Assembly: GCF_014698825.1 (NCBI RefSeq) | Contig: NZ_JACJTT010000006.1 | Location: 62,001-126,000, forward strand | Direction: 5' to 3' | Source of the DNA: Richelia sinica FACHB-800 | GTDB taxonomy: Bacteria; Cyanobacteriota; Cyanobacteriia; Cyanobacteriales; Nostocaceae | Length of the DNA: 64,000 bases | Shown here: piece after piece, positions 1 to 7,918 of the stretch | Numbering within the stretch: the stretch's first letter is position 1 | Layout: each line of letters begins with the position of its first letter | Made by a program: the position numbers and the translations under genes | Notes under the pieces: model-generated | What the model was told of the DNA's origin: nothing | The model's database searches: none | What the model saw: the letters and a program-made list of their open reading frames with translations, nothing else

Positions 1-552
1 ATTACTAAATTAAAATTAGATGATGGCTTATCCTTTAGCGAAGGTGTGGCAGCAGTCAAAATCGCTAATCAATGGGGATATATTGATCAAGTCGGCACAA
101 TTATTATTAATCCTCAATTTGAGGAGGCTAAATCATTTGTATCAGACCTAGCAGCAGTCAAAATATCAGGTAAATGGGGATACATTAATAAATCAGGTGG
201 TACGGTCATTTTTCCTGAGTTTGATGAAGCTAGAAATTTTTCTGAAGGTTTGGCATTAGTCAAAACAGGTAAAAAATTTGGCTACATAGATATCACTGGA
301 CAAGTTGTGATCGAGCCACAATTTGATGATGGAGATATGTTTTCAGAAGGATTAGCCCCTGTCAAAATATCAGGTAAATGGGGATATATTAATGAATATG
401 GTGAATTGTTGATTCCAGCCAATTTCAACTGTGCTAAACCTTTTTCTGGTGGTTTAGGATTGGTAAATGTGGGAGGAGAAATAAAAGTAGATAATCAAAC
501 AGGTCAAACGCACTTTCTAGGTGGAAAATGGGGATATATTCGCAAACCTTAA
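1..552 (+). CDS. WG-repeat protein, C-terminal part (5' end outside window)
   Basis: The reading frame is open from base 1 to a TAA at 550-552, so the gene starts left of the window. A GTG at 46 is in frame but lies inside a repeat and is unlikely to be the start. The visible 183 residues are about five copies of a roughly 33-35-residue WG repeat, each with a K-x-G-x-(W/F)-G-Y-I core followed by I-x-P-x-F-(D/E) and F-S-E-G-L-A. WG-repeat proteins form beta-rich arrays. Their molecular role is generally unknown, and they are found in Bacteroidetes, Firmicutes and cyanobacteria. No catalytic domain is visible in this part. Confidence 0.85.
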   Translation: MTKLKLDDGLSFSEGVAAVKIANQWGYIDQVGTIIINPQFEEAKSFVSDLAAVKISGKWGYINKSGGTVIFPEFDEARNFSEGLALVKTGKKFGYIDITGQVVIEPQFDDGDMFSEGLAPVKISGKWGYINEYGELLIPANFNCAKPFSGGLGLVNVGGEIKVDNQTGQTHFLGGKWGYIRKP

Positions 553-599
553 TCCATTGCACTTCTGGGGGTAATTAAATATGCATGGTTTTAAAGCCA

Positions 600-630
600 T
601 GTAGAGACATTCCGTCGGAACGTCTCTACA
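600..630. repeat. Dispersed GTAGAGAC hairpin repeat, copy 1
   Basis: Arms TGTAGAGACATTCC and GGAACGTCTCTACA pair over 14 positions with one mismatch around a GTC loop. It lies between two convergent genes. Related copies are seen at 39839-39866 and 40664-40692. This matches a family of small dispersed hairpins common in Nostoc intergenic DNA; a terminator role between the convergent genes is possible but there is no clean T tract. Confidence 0.7.
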
Positions 631-683
631 TTCATTTTCACCAGATGTATATTAATTTATATTCTCTTACCCTCAACCCTGGT

Positions 684-1463
684 TTAAGGTGTCTGCACCG
701 GTTTAACATTTCTAGCTTTGTAGAAAGTTTCTAAGCTGGCACTATCACCAACAAAACGCCAATGCCAAGGCTCATAACTCACACCTTGAGGATTATCCTT
801 GGGAAAAGACAATTCAAAGCTAAAACGAGCGGCATTAGCTTCTAACCATTTATAAGCTTTAGTATTGTCGAAATTTGGCTGCAAATTAGTAGCTGGTACT
901 TCCCCATCACCAATATCTACTGCATAACCTGTATGATGTTCGCTATGACCAGGAGGCGCACTTAAAGCTGCTCTTTCGATAGGTCTTTGATTACGTTGAG
1001 CACCAACCCCAAAAAATAATTGCTGTTGTTCTTGAATAGAGCGAAAGGCAGAAATTGGTACCAAAATTACACCTGACCGTCGGGCAGCTTCCGCCATTTC
1101 TTGATACTTTTGAGCAGCGGCTTTTCTCATCCTCATCCGTCCATCAGCGGTAATTGGCACTAATTCTGACTCTGGTGCTTCTGGATATGCCAAATGCCCT
1201 AATACTGCATCACTGTTGTTAGTAGGAGAGGTGGTAGGAGTGGTTGGGGAATTAGTTGTGGCTTTTTGAGGTGATGTGACATAAAACAAGAAACCACTAA
1301 TGACAGCAAGCAGGATAAATCCGACCACACCACCAGCCAGTAAAAATAAAGGTGGAATGCTTACTTTGGAAACTACATCAGGAGTTTCGCGAAAAGCGAC
1401 TGGAATATCATCTCCAGTGCCTGATGAGTGTTGCGGTTTTCCAGAAAACCCTGCTTTATTCAA
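684..1463 (-). CDS. Membrane-anchored D-alanyl-D-alanine carboxypeptidase, peptidase M15B (VanY-like)
   Basis: A 259-residue protein with a cytoplasmic N-terminus, one membrane span at about residues 37-62, a Thr/Ser/Pro/Asn-rich linker (about 66-85) and a C-terminal M15 domain in the periplasm. The family's zinc-site signature SxHxxGxAxD is present (S174, H176, G179, D183), and the second half of the site is E231 and H234 in the EPWHWR segment. Known members cut the terminal D-Ala from peptidoglycan stem peptides. No van resistance genes are nearby, so a cell-wall remodelling role is more likely than glycopeptide resistance. The 5' end is divergent from the AEC transporter, with about 100 bp between starts. 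Confidence 0.85.
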   Translation of the reverse strand: MNKAGFSGKPQHSSGTGDDIPVAFRETPDVVSKVSIPPLFLLAGGVVGFILLAVISGFLFYVTSPQKATTNSPTTPTTSPTNNSDAVLGHLAYPEAPESELVPITADGRMRMRKAAAQKYQEMAEAARRSGVILVPISAFRSIQEQQQLFFGVGAQRNQRPIERAALSAPPGHSEHHTGYAVDIGDGEVPATNLQPNFDNTKAYKWLEANAARFSFELSFPKDNPQGVSYEPWHWRFVGDSASLETFYKARNVKPVQTP

Positions 1464-1564
1464 GTTTCTGCTCCTGCTTGTATTTAAAACTTACTAAAAA
1501 TTTTAGACTGGAAAAAAATCAAGATCATAGGTATCATTTTACATTTGCATTCCTAGACAAAATC

Positions 1565-2482
1565 TTGACAAATCTTTTAGCACTATACGTGAGGTTAGTG
1601 GGATTAGTCCTACTAGGCTGTTTTCTGGGCAGAATATTACCAGCTAAATCTCCTAACCAATTAGGGCAGTTTTTATATTGGGTAGGAGTACCAATCAGCA
1701 TAGTATCTTTTTTACGATTAACGGATTTATCTGGGCAGATTTGGATTGCTCCAGCGATCGCCCACTTGGCCATTTTACTAGGGGCATTTCTAGCTTGGTT
1801 AGGCATTAAAGGTCAAGAGTATTTCACAAATTCTGTACCCCAACCATCTACTCAGGGGAGTTTGATTCTAGCGGCTATGGTGGGAAATACAGGTTATGTA
1901 GGCTTTCCCGTCGTTTTAGCCCTGGTGGGAAAAGAATACTTTGCTTGGGCCCTATTCTATGATTTATTAGGCTCTTTTTTGGGCGCTTATGTGGTTGGTG
2001 TCGCCCTAGCTGCCCATTTTGGTAACGCAACCGAACACCAGCAACAAGTAACCAAGGCTATCTTTTTTAATCCTGCCCTATGGAGTTTTGGCTTTGGCTT
2101 GCTCTTTCGGCAAGTTTCCATTCCCCCATTCATGGAATTTGGACTAGAAAAATTAGCCTGGATTTGCGTAGCTTTGACCCTCATCTTAATGGGAATGCGA
2201 CTCTCACGCCTGAATTCTTGGCATAAATTACCACAAGCCGGCAGTAGCCTGACAATTAAAATGCTCATCGTCCCCTTGCTTTTAGGCAGTATTTTGCCTT
2301 TGTTAGGAGTGACTGGTTCACCTGCAAAAGTAGTCCTATTAGAGATGGCAATGCCTCCAGCCTTCGCTACCCTAGTTATGGCTGAAAACTTTGGTTTAGA
2401 TCGTGAGTTAGCAGTAACCGCTTTAGCAATGGGAGTGATTTTGTTGTTAGTGACTCTGCCCTTTTGGTTATGGCTTTACTAA
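1565..2482 (+). CDS. AEC family transporter (auxin efflux carrier-like permease)
   Basis: About 305 residues, almost all hydrophobic, with roughly 8-10 predicted membrane spans. The pattern, including the internal N-T-G-Y-x-G-F-P motif near the middle, is typical of the AEC (auxin efflux carrier, PF03547) family. Bacterial members export small organic anions, but the substrate cannot be read from sequence. The frame is open from 1352, but that extension overlaps the divergent carboxypeptidase gene and does not look like a membrane protein. I therefore choose TTG 1565, with GTG 1589 as an alternative. No clear Shine-Dalgarno is present for either. Confidence 0.8.
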   Translation: MTNLLALYVRLVGLVLLGCFLGRILPAKSPNQLGQFLYWVGVPISIVSFLRLTDLSGQIWIAPAIAHLAILLGAFLAWLGIKGQEYFTNSVPQPSTQGSLILAAMVGNTGYVGFPVVLALVGKEYFAWALFYDLLGSFLGAYVVGVALAAHFGNATEHQQQVTKAIFFNPALWSFGFGLLFRQVSIPPFMEFGLEKLAWICVALTLILMGMRLSRLNSWHKLPQAGSSLTIKMLIVPLLLGSILPLLGVTGSPAKVVLLEMAMPPAFATLVMAENFGLDRELAVTALAMGVILLLVTLPFWLWLY

Positions 2483-2515
2483 AACTTGGGATTTCATGCC
2501 AATTTGAAAGTTCCA

Positions 2516-2587
2516 CTCCTGAACTCCTGAACTCCTGAACTCCTGAACTTCTGAATTCCTGAACTCCTGAACTTCTGAACTTCTGAA
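2516..2587. repeat. Tandem octamer repeat, nine copies of CTCCTGAA and variants
   Basis: Nine contiguous 8-bp units: CTCCTGAA four times, then CTTCTGAA, TTCCTGAA, CTCCTGAA, CTTCTGAA and CTTCTGAA. It lies in the gap between the convergent AEC and phosphoribosyltransferase genes and ends 6 bp before the latter's stop codon. It is typical of cyanobacterial short tandemly repeated sequences and is likely to vary in copy number between strains. Confidence 0.9.
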
Positions 2588-2593
2588 CTCCTC

Positions 2594-3091
2594 TTACATC
2601 AACTGTGCAGGTGTGATTTGTTCGTAATGTTCAAAAGGTTGATGAATCCAAGGGTTATCCGGTAGATAATCTACGTAATAATCAGGCGCAACCACTGAAC
2701 AGGCTTTATACCAAATTACACCAGTACGAATTTCTTCTACTTGGCCATGACCATATTGTTTCAGCCAAGGAACGGTTTGCTCCAGGGTAATGCCAGAATC
2801 AACTAAGTCATCTACTAACAAAATTCTTGACCCTAATTGCTCCGTAGTCATGGTCAAGTGAGGAGCAATCACTAACTTGCCCCGATCCTGCTTACCAGGG
2901 CCGTTGTAAGAAGAGGTTGCCAAAATAGCTAACGGTTGGTTATATATACGGGACAGAATATCTCCTATCCGTAATCCACCCCTGGAAAGACAAACGATTT
3001 GGTTGCATTGCCACCCCGATTGATAAATCTTGACAGCTAATTGTTCAATTTTATGGTGATAATCTGACCAAGAGATGTAAAGGTCTGGCAT
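2594..3091 (-). CDS. Phosphoribosyltransferase (purine/xanthine PRTase-like)
   Basis: A 165-residue soluble protein with the type I phosphoribosyltransferase fold. The PRPP-binding motif is ILLVDDLVDSGIT at about residues 90-102, with the two acidic residues followed by the small-residue loop. An upstream S-R-G-G-L loop at about 36-40 is also typical. Length and motifs fit the hypoxanthine/xanthine PRTase branch (purine salvage: base plus PRPP to nucleotide), but the base specificity cannot be assigned from sequence. It is transcribed divergently from the GPH symporter with 74 bp between starts. Confidence 0.8.
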   Translation of the reverse strand: MPDLYISWSDYHHKIEQLAVKIYQSGWQCNQIVCLSRGGLRIGDILSRIYNQPLAILATSSYNGPGKQDRGKLVIAPHLTMTTEQLGSRILLVDDLVDSGITLEQTVPWLKQYGHGQVEEIRTGVIWYKACSVVAPDYYVDYLPDNPWIHQPFEHYEQITPAQLM

Positions 3092-3165
3092 AAAACTCAG
3101 GGAAGTGATTGTGATGTAGTAGTTCAGGCTAATGCAAACTTTATATTTTAATACAACCGCGATTT

Positions 3166-4614
3166 ATGACAAAAGATTTTGACGACGATGGTGATTTACA
3201 CAAAAAATCAACATCCGAAAAATTAGATTTTCCTACTAAATTAGCCTATGGGGCAGGAGATTTAGGCCCAGCAATTACTTCCAATATTGCTATCTTTTTT
3301 CTCATGGTTTTCTTTACTAATGTTGCTGGGATTCCCGCAGGTTTAGCTGGCAGTATTTTGATGATTGGGAAAATTTGGGATGCGGTTAATGACCCATTTG
3401 TAGGATTACTAACTGATAGGACTAAATCTCGTCGCTGGGGTCGTCGTCTGCCTTGGTTATTATATGGAGCAATTCCTTTTGGTTTATTCTTTTTCTTGCA
3501 GTGGATTGTCCCCCAGTTTAGCAGTGTTCCCAATGAGAATATTTGGCCATTATTCTGGTACTATGTCGCCATTGGTGTGATATCTCAAGCATGTTTTACA
3601 GTGGTGAATTTGCCTTATACGGCAATGACACCAGAATTAACTCAAGATTACGATGAACGCACTAGCCTAAATAGCTTTCGCTTCACTTTTTCCATTGGTG
3701 GCAGTATTCTTTCTTTGGTATTATCAAAGGTTATTTTTGATCATGTGGCTGACCGTCAACAGCAGTATGTTGTGTTAGCAGCCATTTGCACAGTGATTTC
3801 TGTTCTATCTTTGTATTGGTGCGTATTTGGCACACGCGATCGCATTCTAGCTTTTGAAGCCAAAAGGCTGGAACGGGAGGAATCAGAATCAATCTCTTTT
3901 CTTGAGCAAATAAAAATTGCCTTTACTAACAAGCCTTTTCTCTATGTAATTGCTATATATCTCTTTTCTTGGTTAGGTGTACAAATTACAGCTAGTATCA
4001 TTCCTTATTTTGTTATTTACTGCATGAAACTGAAGGAATCGGATGTACCCACTCTAATGATAGCTGTTCAAGGTACAGCGTTACTGATGTTGTTTGTTTG
4101 GAGTTATTTAAGTCGCAGAATAGGCAAAAAATTGGTGTATTTTTTCGGTATGATTTTGTGGATTATTGCCGCTGCCGGTTTATTTTTCCTCCAACCAAAT
4201 CAAATAGGTTTGATGTATTTGATGGCAGTGATGGCTGGGTGTGGAGTTTCTACAGCTTACCTTGTACCTTGGTCAATGATGCCAGATGTGATTGAATTAG
4301 ATGAACTACAAACAGGAAAAAGACGCGAAGGTATTTTCTATGGGTTCATGGTGTTATTACAAAAATTTGGTTTAGCATTTGGTTTATTTCTAGTAGGTAA
4401 TTCCTTACAAATATCAGGCTTTAAGGAAGCTGTGCCAGGACAAAGTATATTACCTATACAACCAGATTCAGCACTTTTAGCTATTCGTATTGCTGTTGGG
4501 CCAATCCCAACTGTTTGCTTAATTGTGGGTTTAATTTTGACTTTTTTCTATCCTATCACCCGTGAAATGCACGCAGAAATGCTATTGAAATTAGAAGAAA
4601 GAAGGAGAAGTTAA
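3166..4614 (+). CDS. MFS sugar:cation symporter, GPH (glycoside-pentoside-hexuronide) family
   Basis: A 482-residue integral membrane protein with about 12 spans. The N-terminal F-x-T-K-L-A-Y-G-A-G-D segment, the W-D-A-V-N-D-P-x-x-G motif and the T-x-S-R-x-G-R-R-x-P-W loop are hallmarks of the GPH/MelB family (MFS_2). Family members take up glycosides or related solutes with Na+ or H+. The conserved cation-site aspartate is present in the W-D-A-x-N-D motif. The narM-like gene begins 3 bp after its stop, which implies co-transcription and probable translational coupling. What couples a sugar symporter to nitrate reduction is unclear. Confidence 0.85.
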   Translation: MTKDFDDDGDLHKKSTSEKLDFPTKLAYGAGDLGPAITSNIAIFFLMVFFTNVAGIPAGLAGSILMIGKIWDAVNDPFVGLLTDRTKSRRWGRRLPWLLYGAIPFGLFFFLQWIVPQFSSVPNENIWPLFWYYVAIGVISQACFTVVNLPYTAMTPELTQDYDERTSLNSFRFTFSIGGSILSLVLSKVIFDHVADRQQQYVVLAAICTVISVLSLYWCVFGTRDRILAFEAKRLEREESESISFLEQIKIAFTNKPFLYVIAIYLFSWLGVQITASIIPYFVIYCMKLKESDVPTLMIAVQGTALLMLFVWSYLSRRIGKKLVYFFGMILWIIAAAGLFFLQPNQIGLMYLMAVMAGCGVSTAYLVPWSMMPDVIELDELQTGKRREGIFYGFMVLLQKFGLAFGLFLVGNSLQISGFKEAVPGQSILPIQPDSALLAIRIAVGPIPTVCLIVGLILTFFYPITREMHAEMLLKLEERRRS

Positions 4615-4617
4615 ACC

Positions 4618-5067
4618 ATGACGGAATTCTTTGCATTTGAAGCAGATTTTGTAGATTCCTTACGTTGCATTCCTATGCAGGTACGATACAAATTAGATAC
4701 CTGTGGTATTAAGCTCAAATTATCAGCTTGGCATGAAATGACTACTGATGAACGGGAAAGTTTAGTTACTTTACCCTGCTCAACACCAGCAGAAATTCAA
4801 GCTTATCAAGATTACGTAGAACAATTAATTCTCGCACGGACGAACATCCCTGCTAGTAAGTTATTAATTGAACCTCACCCACCTTGGCTAAATCCAAATA
4901 TCCCGGAAACTGTTCAAGAAAAAGCACAATCAATTGGTGTCACAATTACCGGAGAACAATGGTTAGCTTTAACACCATTACAAAGGTTTGCCTTAATTAA
5001 ATTGAGTCGCTCAGGGCATGAAAATAAAAACTTTCCTCATGCTATGGCAGAATTTGGTTTAGTTTAG
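4618..5067 (+). CDS. narM: Nitrate reductase-associated protein, NarM-like
   Basis: A 149-residue soluble protein resembling the cyanobacterial Nitr_red_assoc family (PF09655). It has the conserved opening F-x-F-E-x-D-F-V-D-S-L-R-C-I-P-M-x-V-R and the paired P-C and W-L segments. In Synechococcus elongatus, NarM is needed for active nitrate reductase (NarB), apparently in maturation rather than transcription. Here the gene sits 3 bp behind a GPH symporter and no narB, nirA or nrt gene is in the window. Assignment rests on recalled family pattern only. Confidence 0.7.
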   Translation: MTEFFAFEADFVDSLRCIPMQVRYKLDTCGIKLKLSAWHEMTTDERESLVTLPCSTPAEIQAYQDYVEQLILARTNIPASKLLIEPHPPWLNPNIPETVQEKAQSIGVTITGEQWLALTPLQRFALIKLSRSGHENKNFPHAMAEFGLV

Positions 5068-5514
5068 GTGTGAATTTAAGGCAGAAATAATTTTGACTTA
5101 GGTGAGGAATGGTGTAAAAGCGATTGAGAAGTAATACAAAATACTTAATATTGAGTTGAGTTTAATTTTGTTGACTTTTCTGGCTGTGATAGCTAATACC
5201 CATTTGTTTTTACCAGGCGATTTTATAAACCGGAAACCCTTGGTAAATCATCGGTTTCCAACTTTTAATTTTGAATTTTTCATTTTTAATTGGTATAACA
5301 CCCCACACCCGATCAAAAGTGAGGTTATGATAACTTGACTAATAACAAGCAAGCAGTAAAAGCTAGAACTATTTTCAATTTTGCGTAGGGAATTTTCCAT
5401 TTCTTCCCATTGAGTAAAGCTATAGTGGAATTTAGCAATACTGCTGCTGTTTATGTAGCTAAGGTTCAGTCTACTGCCACAACTAGAACTTGTTTAGATA
5501 CCCTCACTAACTCG
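5068..5514. other. Intergenic, no convincing gene
   Basis: AT-rich stretch between narM-like and the FHA-PrsW gene. A 60-codon frame at 5156-5338 has no family resemblance or ribosome-binding site and looks like chance. Bases 5410-5514 could instead be a 35-codon N-terminal extension of the downstream gene if the TTG at 5410 is used. Confidence 0.5.
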
Positions 5515-6867
5515 ATGACAGGCAAAAACGCAAGACATAATGCATTTCTGCGGCTAGTGTCTAGTAATGGATCTGCTGCTGGGCCAGAATCTCGCTATTT
5601 ACTCCCTTCTAATCATGAGATGGTGATTGGTAGGGACTCTAGCTGCCAAGTTGTCTTGGATGCCATGATGTACCGGATGGTATCTCGTCGTCATGCAGTA
5701 GTTCGCCCTCTGCCTTTATCTCCAGACCGAAAATCCACTTGGGTAATTTGCGATTTAAATAGTGCCAATGGCACTTTTTTAAATGGGCAACTTTTGGAAG
5801 GATGCCAAGAGTTACATTTAGGCGATCGCATTTCTCTCGGTGCAGATGGGCCACAATTCATCTTTGAATATGAATTTGTCTCTCAACCAACGGTGATGAC
5901 TAGTCAAGCCACATCCCTCTCATCCACTCCTTTAGAGCCAGATTCTGTTAGCTTTACTCAACTATTTCCGATTATTTCCACTGGTAAAGACTTAACCCGC
6001 AAGGCTTACCTGATTCCTGGTATCCTCACGGTAGTTTTTGTGGTGCTGATGTTTGCTACTGTTGGTCATCCCAAAGCCAATCAAGTGATTGTGGGTTCTT
6101 ATATCGCTTTTGCTGCTTACTATTTTGTTTATCAATTGTGTGGCAAGACTAAGCCTTGGTGGATACTGATGTCGATGGCATTGACCACAATGTTAATTCT
6201 CCTCAGTCCACTATTAGATTTCTTTATTTTTGTCTTTCGGGTGATTCTACCTGGTAGTTTGCCTTCTCCCCAAGAACCAATAACTTTCACAGAGTTACTA
6301 GTGCGAATGTTTTTCGGGGCTGGGTTAATGGAAGAATCTCTCAAAGCTTTACCAGTTTTAGGTGTATATTTAATTGCTAATTCTTTACCTTCACCTTGGC
6401 GGGAAAGGATTGGGGTTCAGGAACCTTTAGATGGAATTCTTTTAGGGACTGCTTCGGCTGTGGGTTTTACGTTATTAGAAACCCTTGGTCAATATGTACC
6501 AGTAATTACCCAAAATGTGACTCAACAAGCAGGGGTGGGAACTGGTCAGCTTGTGGGTTTACAGCTACTAATTCCCCGTATTTTAGGTTCTGTAGCTGGA
6601 CATATGGCCTATAGTGGCTATTTAGGCTATTTTATTGGTTTAGCTGTCCTGAAACCGTCCCTGGGCTGGCAAATTCTTGCTGTTGGTTATTTGAGTGCGG
6701 CTGGACTTCATGCTTTGTGGAATGCTACAGGTTCTATTAATGCTTTGCTTTTAGTAGTGGTAGGGGTTTTATCTTACGCCTTTTTGATGGCAGCAATTCT
6801 TAAAGCTAGGGCCTTATCACCAACGCGATCGCAAAATTTCGCGACTCGGTTTATTAATCCAAAGTGA
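5515..6867 (+). CDS. FHA domain fused to PrsW-type intramembrane protease
   Basis: About 450 residues. The N-terminal third is an FHA phosphothreonine-binding domain: G39-R40 in the IGRD motif, S57-R58-R59-H60, then N-S-A-N-G-T. After a Ser/Thr linker come about eight membrane spans with the PrsW/CAAX-like pattern: E273-E274-x-x-K277, E322 in G-F-x-x-L-E, H363 and H399 in H-A-L-W-N. PrsW proteases cleave anti-sigma factors or other membrane proteins in the bilayer. The FHA domain suggests recruitment by a phosphorylated protein. Start: ATG 5515 is preferred; the frame continues to TTG 5410, which would add 35 residues. Confidence 0.8.
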   Translation: MTGKNARHNAFLRLVSSNGSAAGPESRYLLPSNHEMVIGRDSSCQVVLDAMMYRMVSRRHAVVRPLPLSPDRKSTWVICDLNSANGTFLNGQLLEGCQELHLGDRISLGADGPQFIFEYEFVSQPTVMTSQATSLSSTPLEPDSVSFTQLFPIISTGKDLTRKAYLIPGILTVVFVVLMFATVGHPKANQVIVGSYIAFAAYYFVYQLCGKTKPWWILMSMALTTMLILLSPLLDFFIFVFRVILPGSLPSPQEPITFTELLVRMFFGAGLMEESLKALPVLGVYLIANSLPSPWRERIGVQEPLDGILLGTASAVGFTLLETLGQYVPVITQNVTQQAGVGTGQLVGLQLLIPRILGSVAGHMAYSGYLGYFIGLAVLKPSLGWQILAVGYLSAAGLHALWNATGSINALLLVVVGVLSYAFLMAAILKARALSPTRSQNFATRFINPK

Positions 6868-7139
6868 AATGTATCTCATCCCCATACAGGTAATCCCAAA
6901 ACCAACTGGGAACTTTACCAGGGAAAGAAAGGGAGATAGAGGAGTATATCTGGAAAAATTAAATAGAAGGCTTCTATAATATGGCAGTTGACAGGCTTGC
7001 CGTGAGTTTGAACTACGCTTAACTACCGCGTCAGCCGAACAGTGACAATTCTCAAAACCTTTGATGGTCTATATTTTAGTTTTAGTTAATGTCTTAACTG
7101 CCTTGTCTAGGGCTATGCCAGCTTCAACAACTCTGCAAC
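6868..7139. other. Short convergent intergenic region with repeats
   Basis: It holds a perfect palindrome, ATAGAAG-G-CTTCTAT, at 6963-6977 and an inverted copy of a 40-bp dispersed repeat at 7008-7047. No gene is seen. Confidence 0.6.
7008..7047 (-). repeat. 40-bp dispersed repeat, copy A (inverted relative to 22243-22280)
   Basis: The reverse complement of this stretch, centred on GACGCGGTAGTTAAGCGTAG, matches 22243-22280 (AACGCGGTAGTTGAGCGTAG) with about six differences over 40 bases. Both copies are intergenic and follow the 3' end of a gene. Confidence 0.7.
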
Positions 7140-7781
7140 TTAAGCTTCTGTGTCCGATTCTTGCAGTTGTTGAAAAGCATAATGAGCGATCGCTAAACTA
7201 ATTTTTGCTTGTTCAATCTCTGACAGTTCATGCCACTCACGTTCACCGCAGTTATTAATTATGGATGTGAGATTTTGTTTTTCACTGCTACGCATAGCAT
7301 AAGCATAGGGTCGAGCTAAGACTAACAAATCATCATTTTCCCAGTTGGGGAGTAAAGATTGCACACATTGAACTAATTTGTCACTGGTGGCATCGGTCAG
7401 ACTCACCAATTCAGTGGCTTTTTGGGCAATAGTGTTGAGCAAATTGGCTGGCATCAAGTTGGTAAAATGATGATGTAAAGCAGCTAGCAGTTTATTTTCC
7501 ACTGTTTGCGTCTCCCTGTCCATCTCAGGAGCGGAGAATTGGCACCAAAGATGATCTAACTGGTGATAAAAATTGGCGCTACCTGTTGTCAGTTCTGCAT
7601 CAAATAAATCTTCACAGGCAAATTCTTCTTCTAATTGGTGAAAATAAGCTTCGCTTTCTGGTGCTGATGGATTCCACGGATAAGCTTGGGTATCTGAAGT
7701 CAGCAAAGTTTCTAACAAATCTAGCTCGACTAATGATGGTACGGTATAGAAAGTGTCTGAATTGTTGATTTGCTTTGTCAT
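7140..7781 (-). CDS. Protein of unknown function, downstream of CHAT-FHA gene
   Basis: 213 residues, acidic, mostly helical by composition, with no signal peptide, membrane span or recognised motif. It is rich in Leu, Gln and Ser and ends in a helical segment around residues 175-210. It is the last gene of a same-strand run with PP2C and CHAT-FHA (gaps about 125-140 bp), so it may act with them. Start: ATG 7781 has AGGCG about 8 bases upstream, better than the in-frame GTG at 7793. I do not recognise the family. Confidence 0.6.
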   Translation of the reverse strand: MTKQINNSDTFYTVPSLVELDLLETLLTSDTQAYPWNPSAPESEAYFHQLEEEFACEDLFDAELTTGSANFYHQLDHLWCQFSAPEMDRETQTVENKLLAALHHHFTNLMPANLLNTIAQKATELVSLTDATSDKLVQCVQSLLPNWENDDLLVLARPYAYAMRSSEKQNLTSIINNCGEREWHELSEIEQAKISLAIAHYAFQQLQESDTEA

Positions 7782-7918
7782 TTTTCGCCTCACAATTAAT
7801 TAATTAGCTCTGTTGACAGCTACAAGTGGAACAATCTGTTTTCCGCAAAATAGGAAGTAGATTCCTGTTGACAATGGTGTAATTAGCTTAACAGTCACCA
7901 AAGGGGTAAGGGATAAGT

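Noticed and set aside
1352-1564. Upstream extension of the AEC transporter frame
   Set aside because: It overlaps the divergent carboxypeptidase gene and its translation does not resemble a membrane transporter N-terminus.
3116-3132. Possible NtcA site (GTAN8TAC) before the GPH symporter
   Set aside because: The sequence reads GTA-N8-TAA, and it sits only 9 bases from a possible TATATT -10, not the usual spacing of about 22.
5156-5338. 60-codon plus-strand frame
   Set aside because: No ribosome-binding site, hydrophobic low-complexity translation without family features, probably chance in AT-rich DNA.
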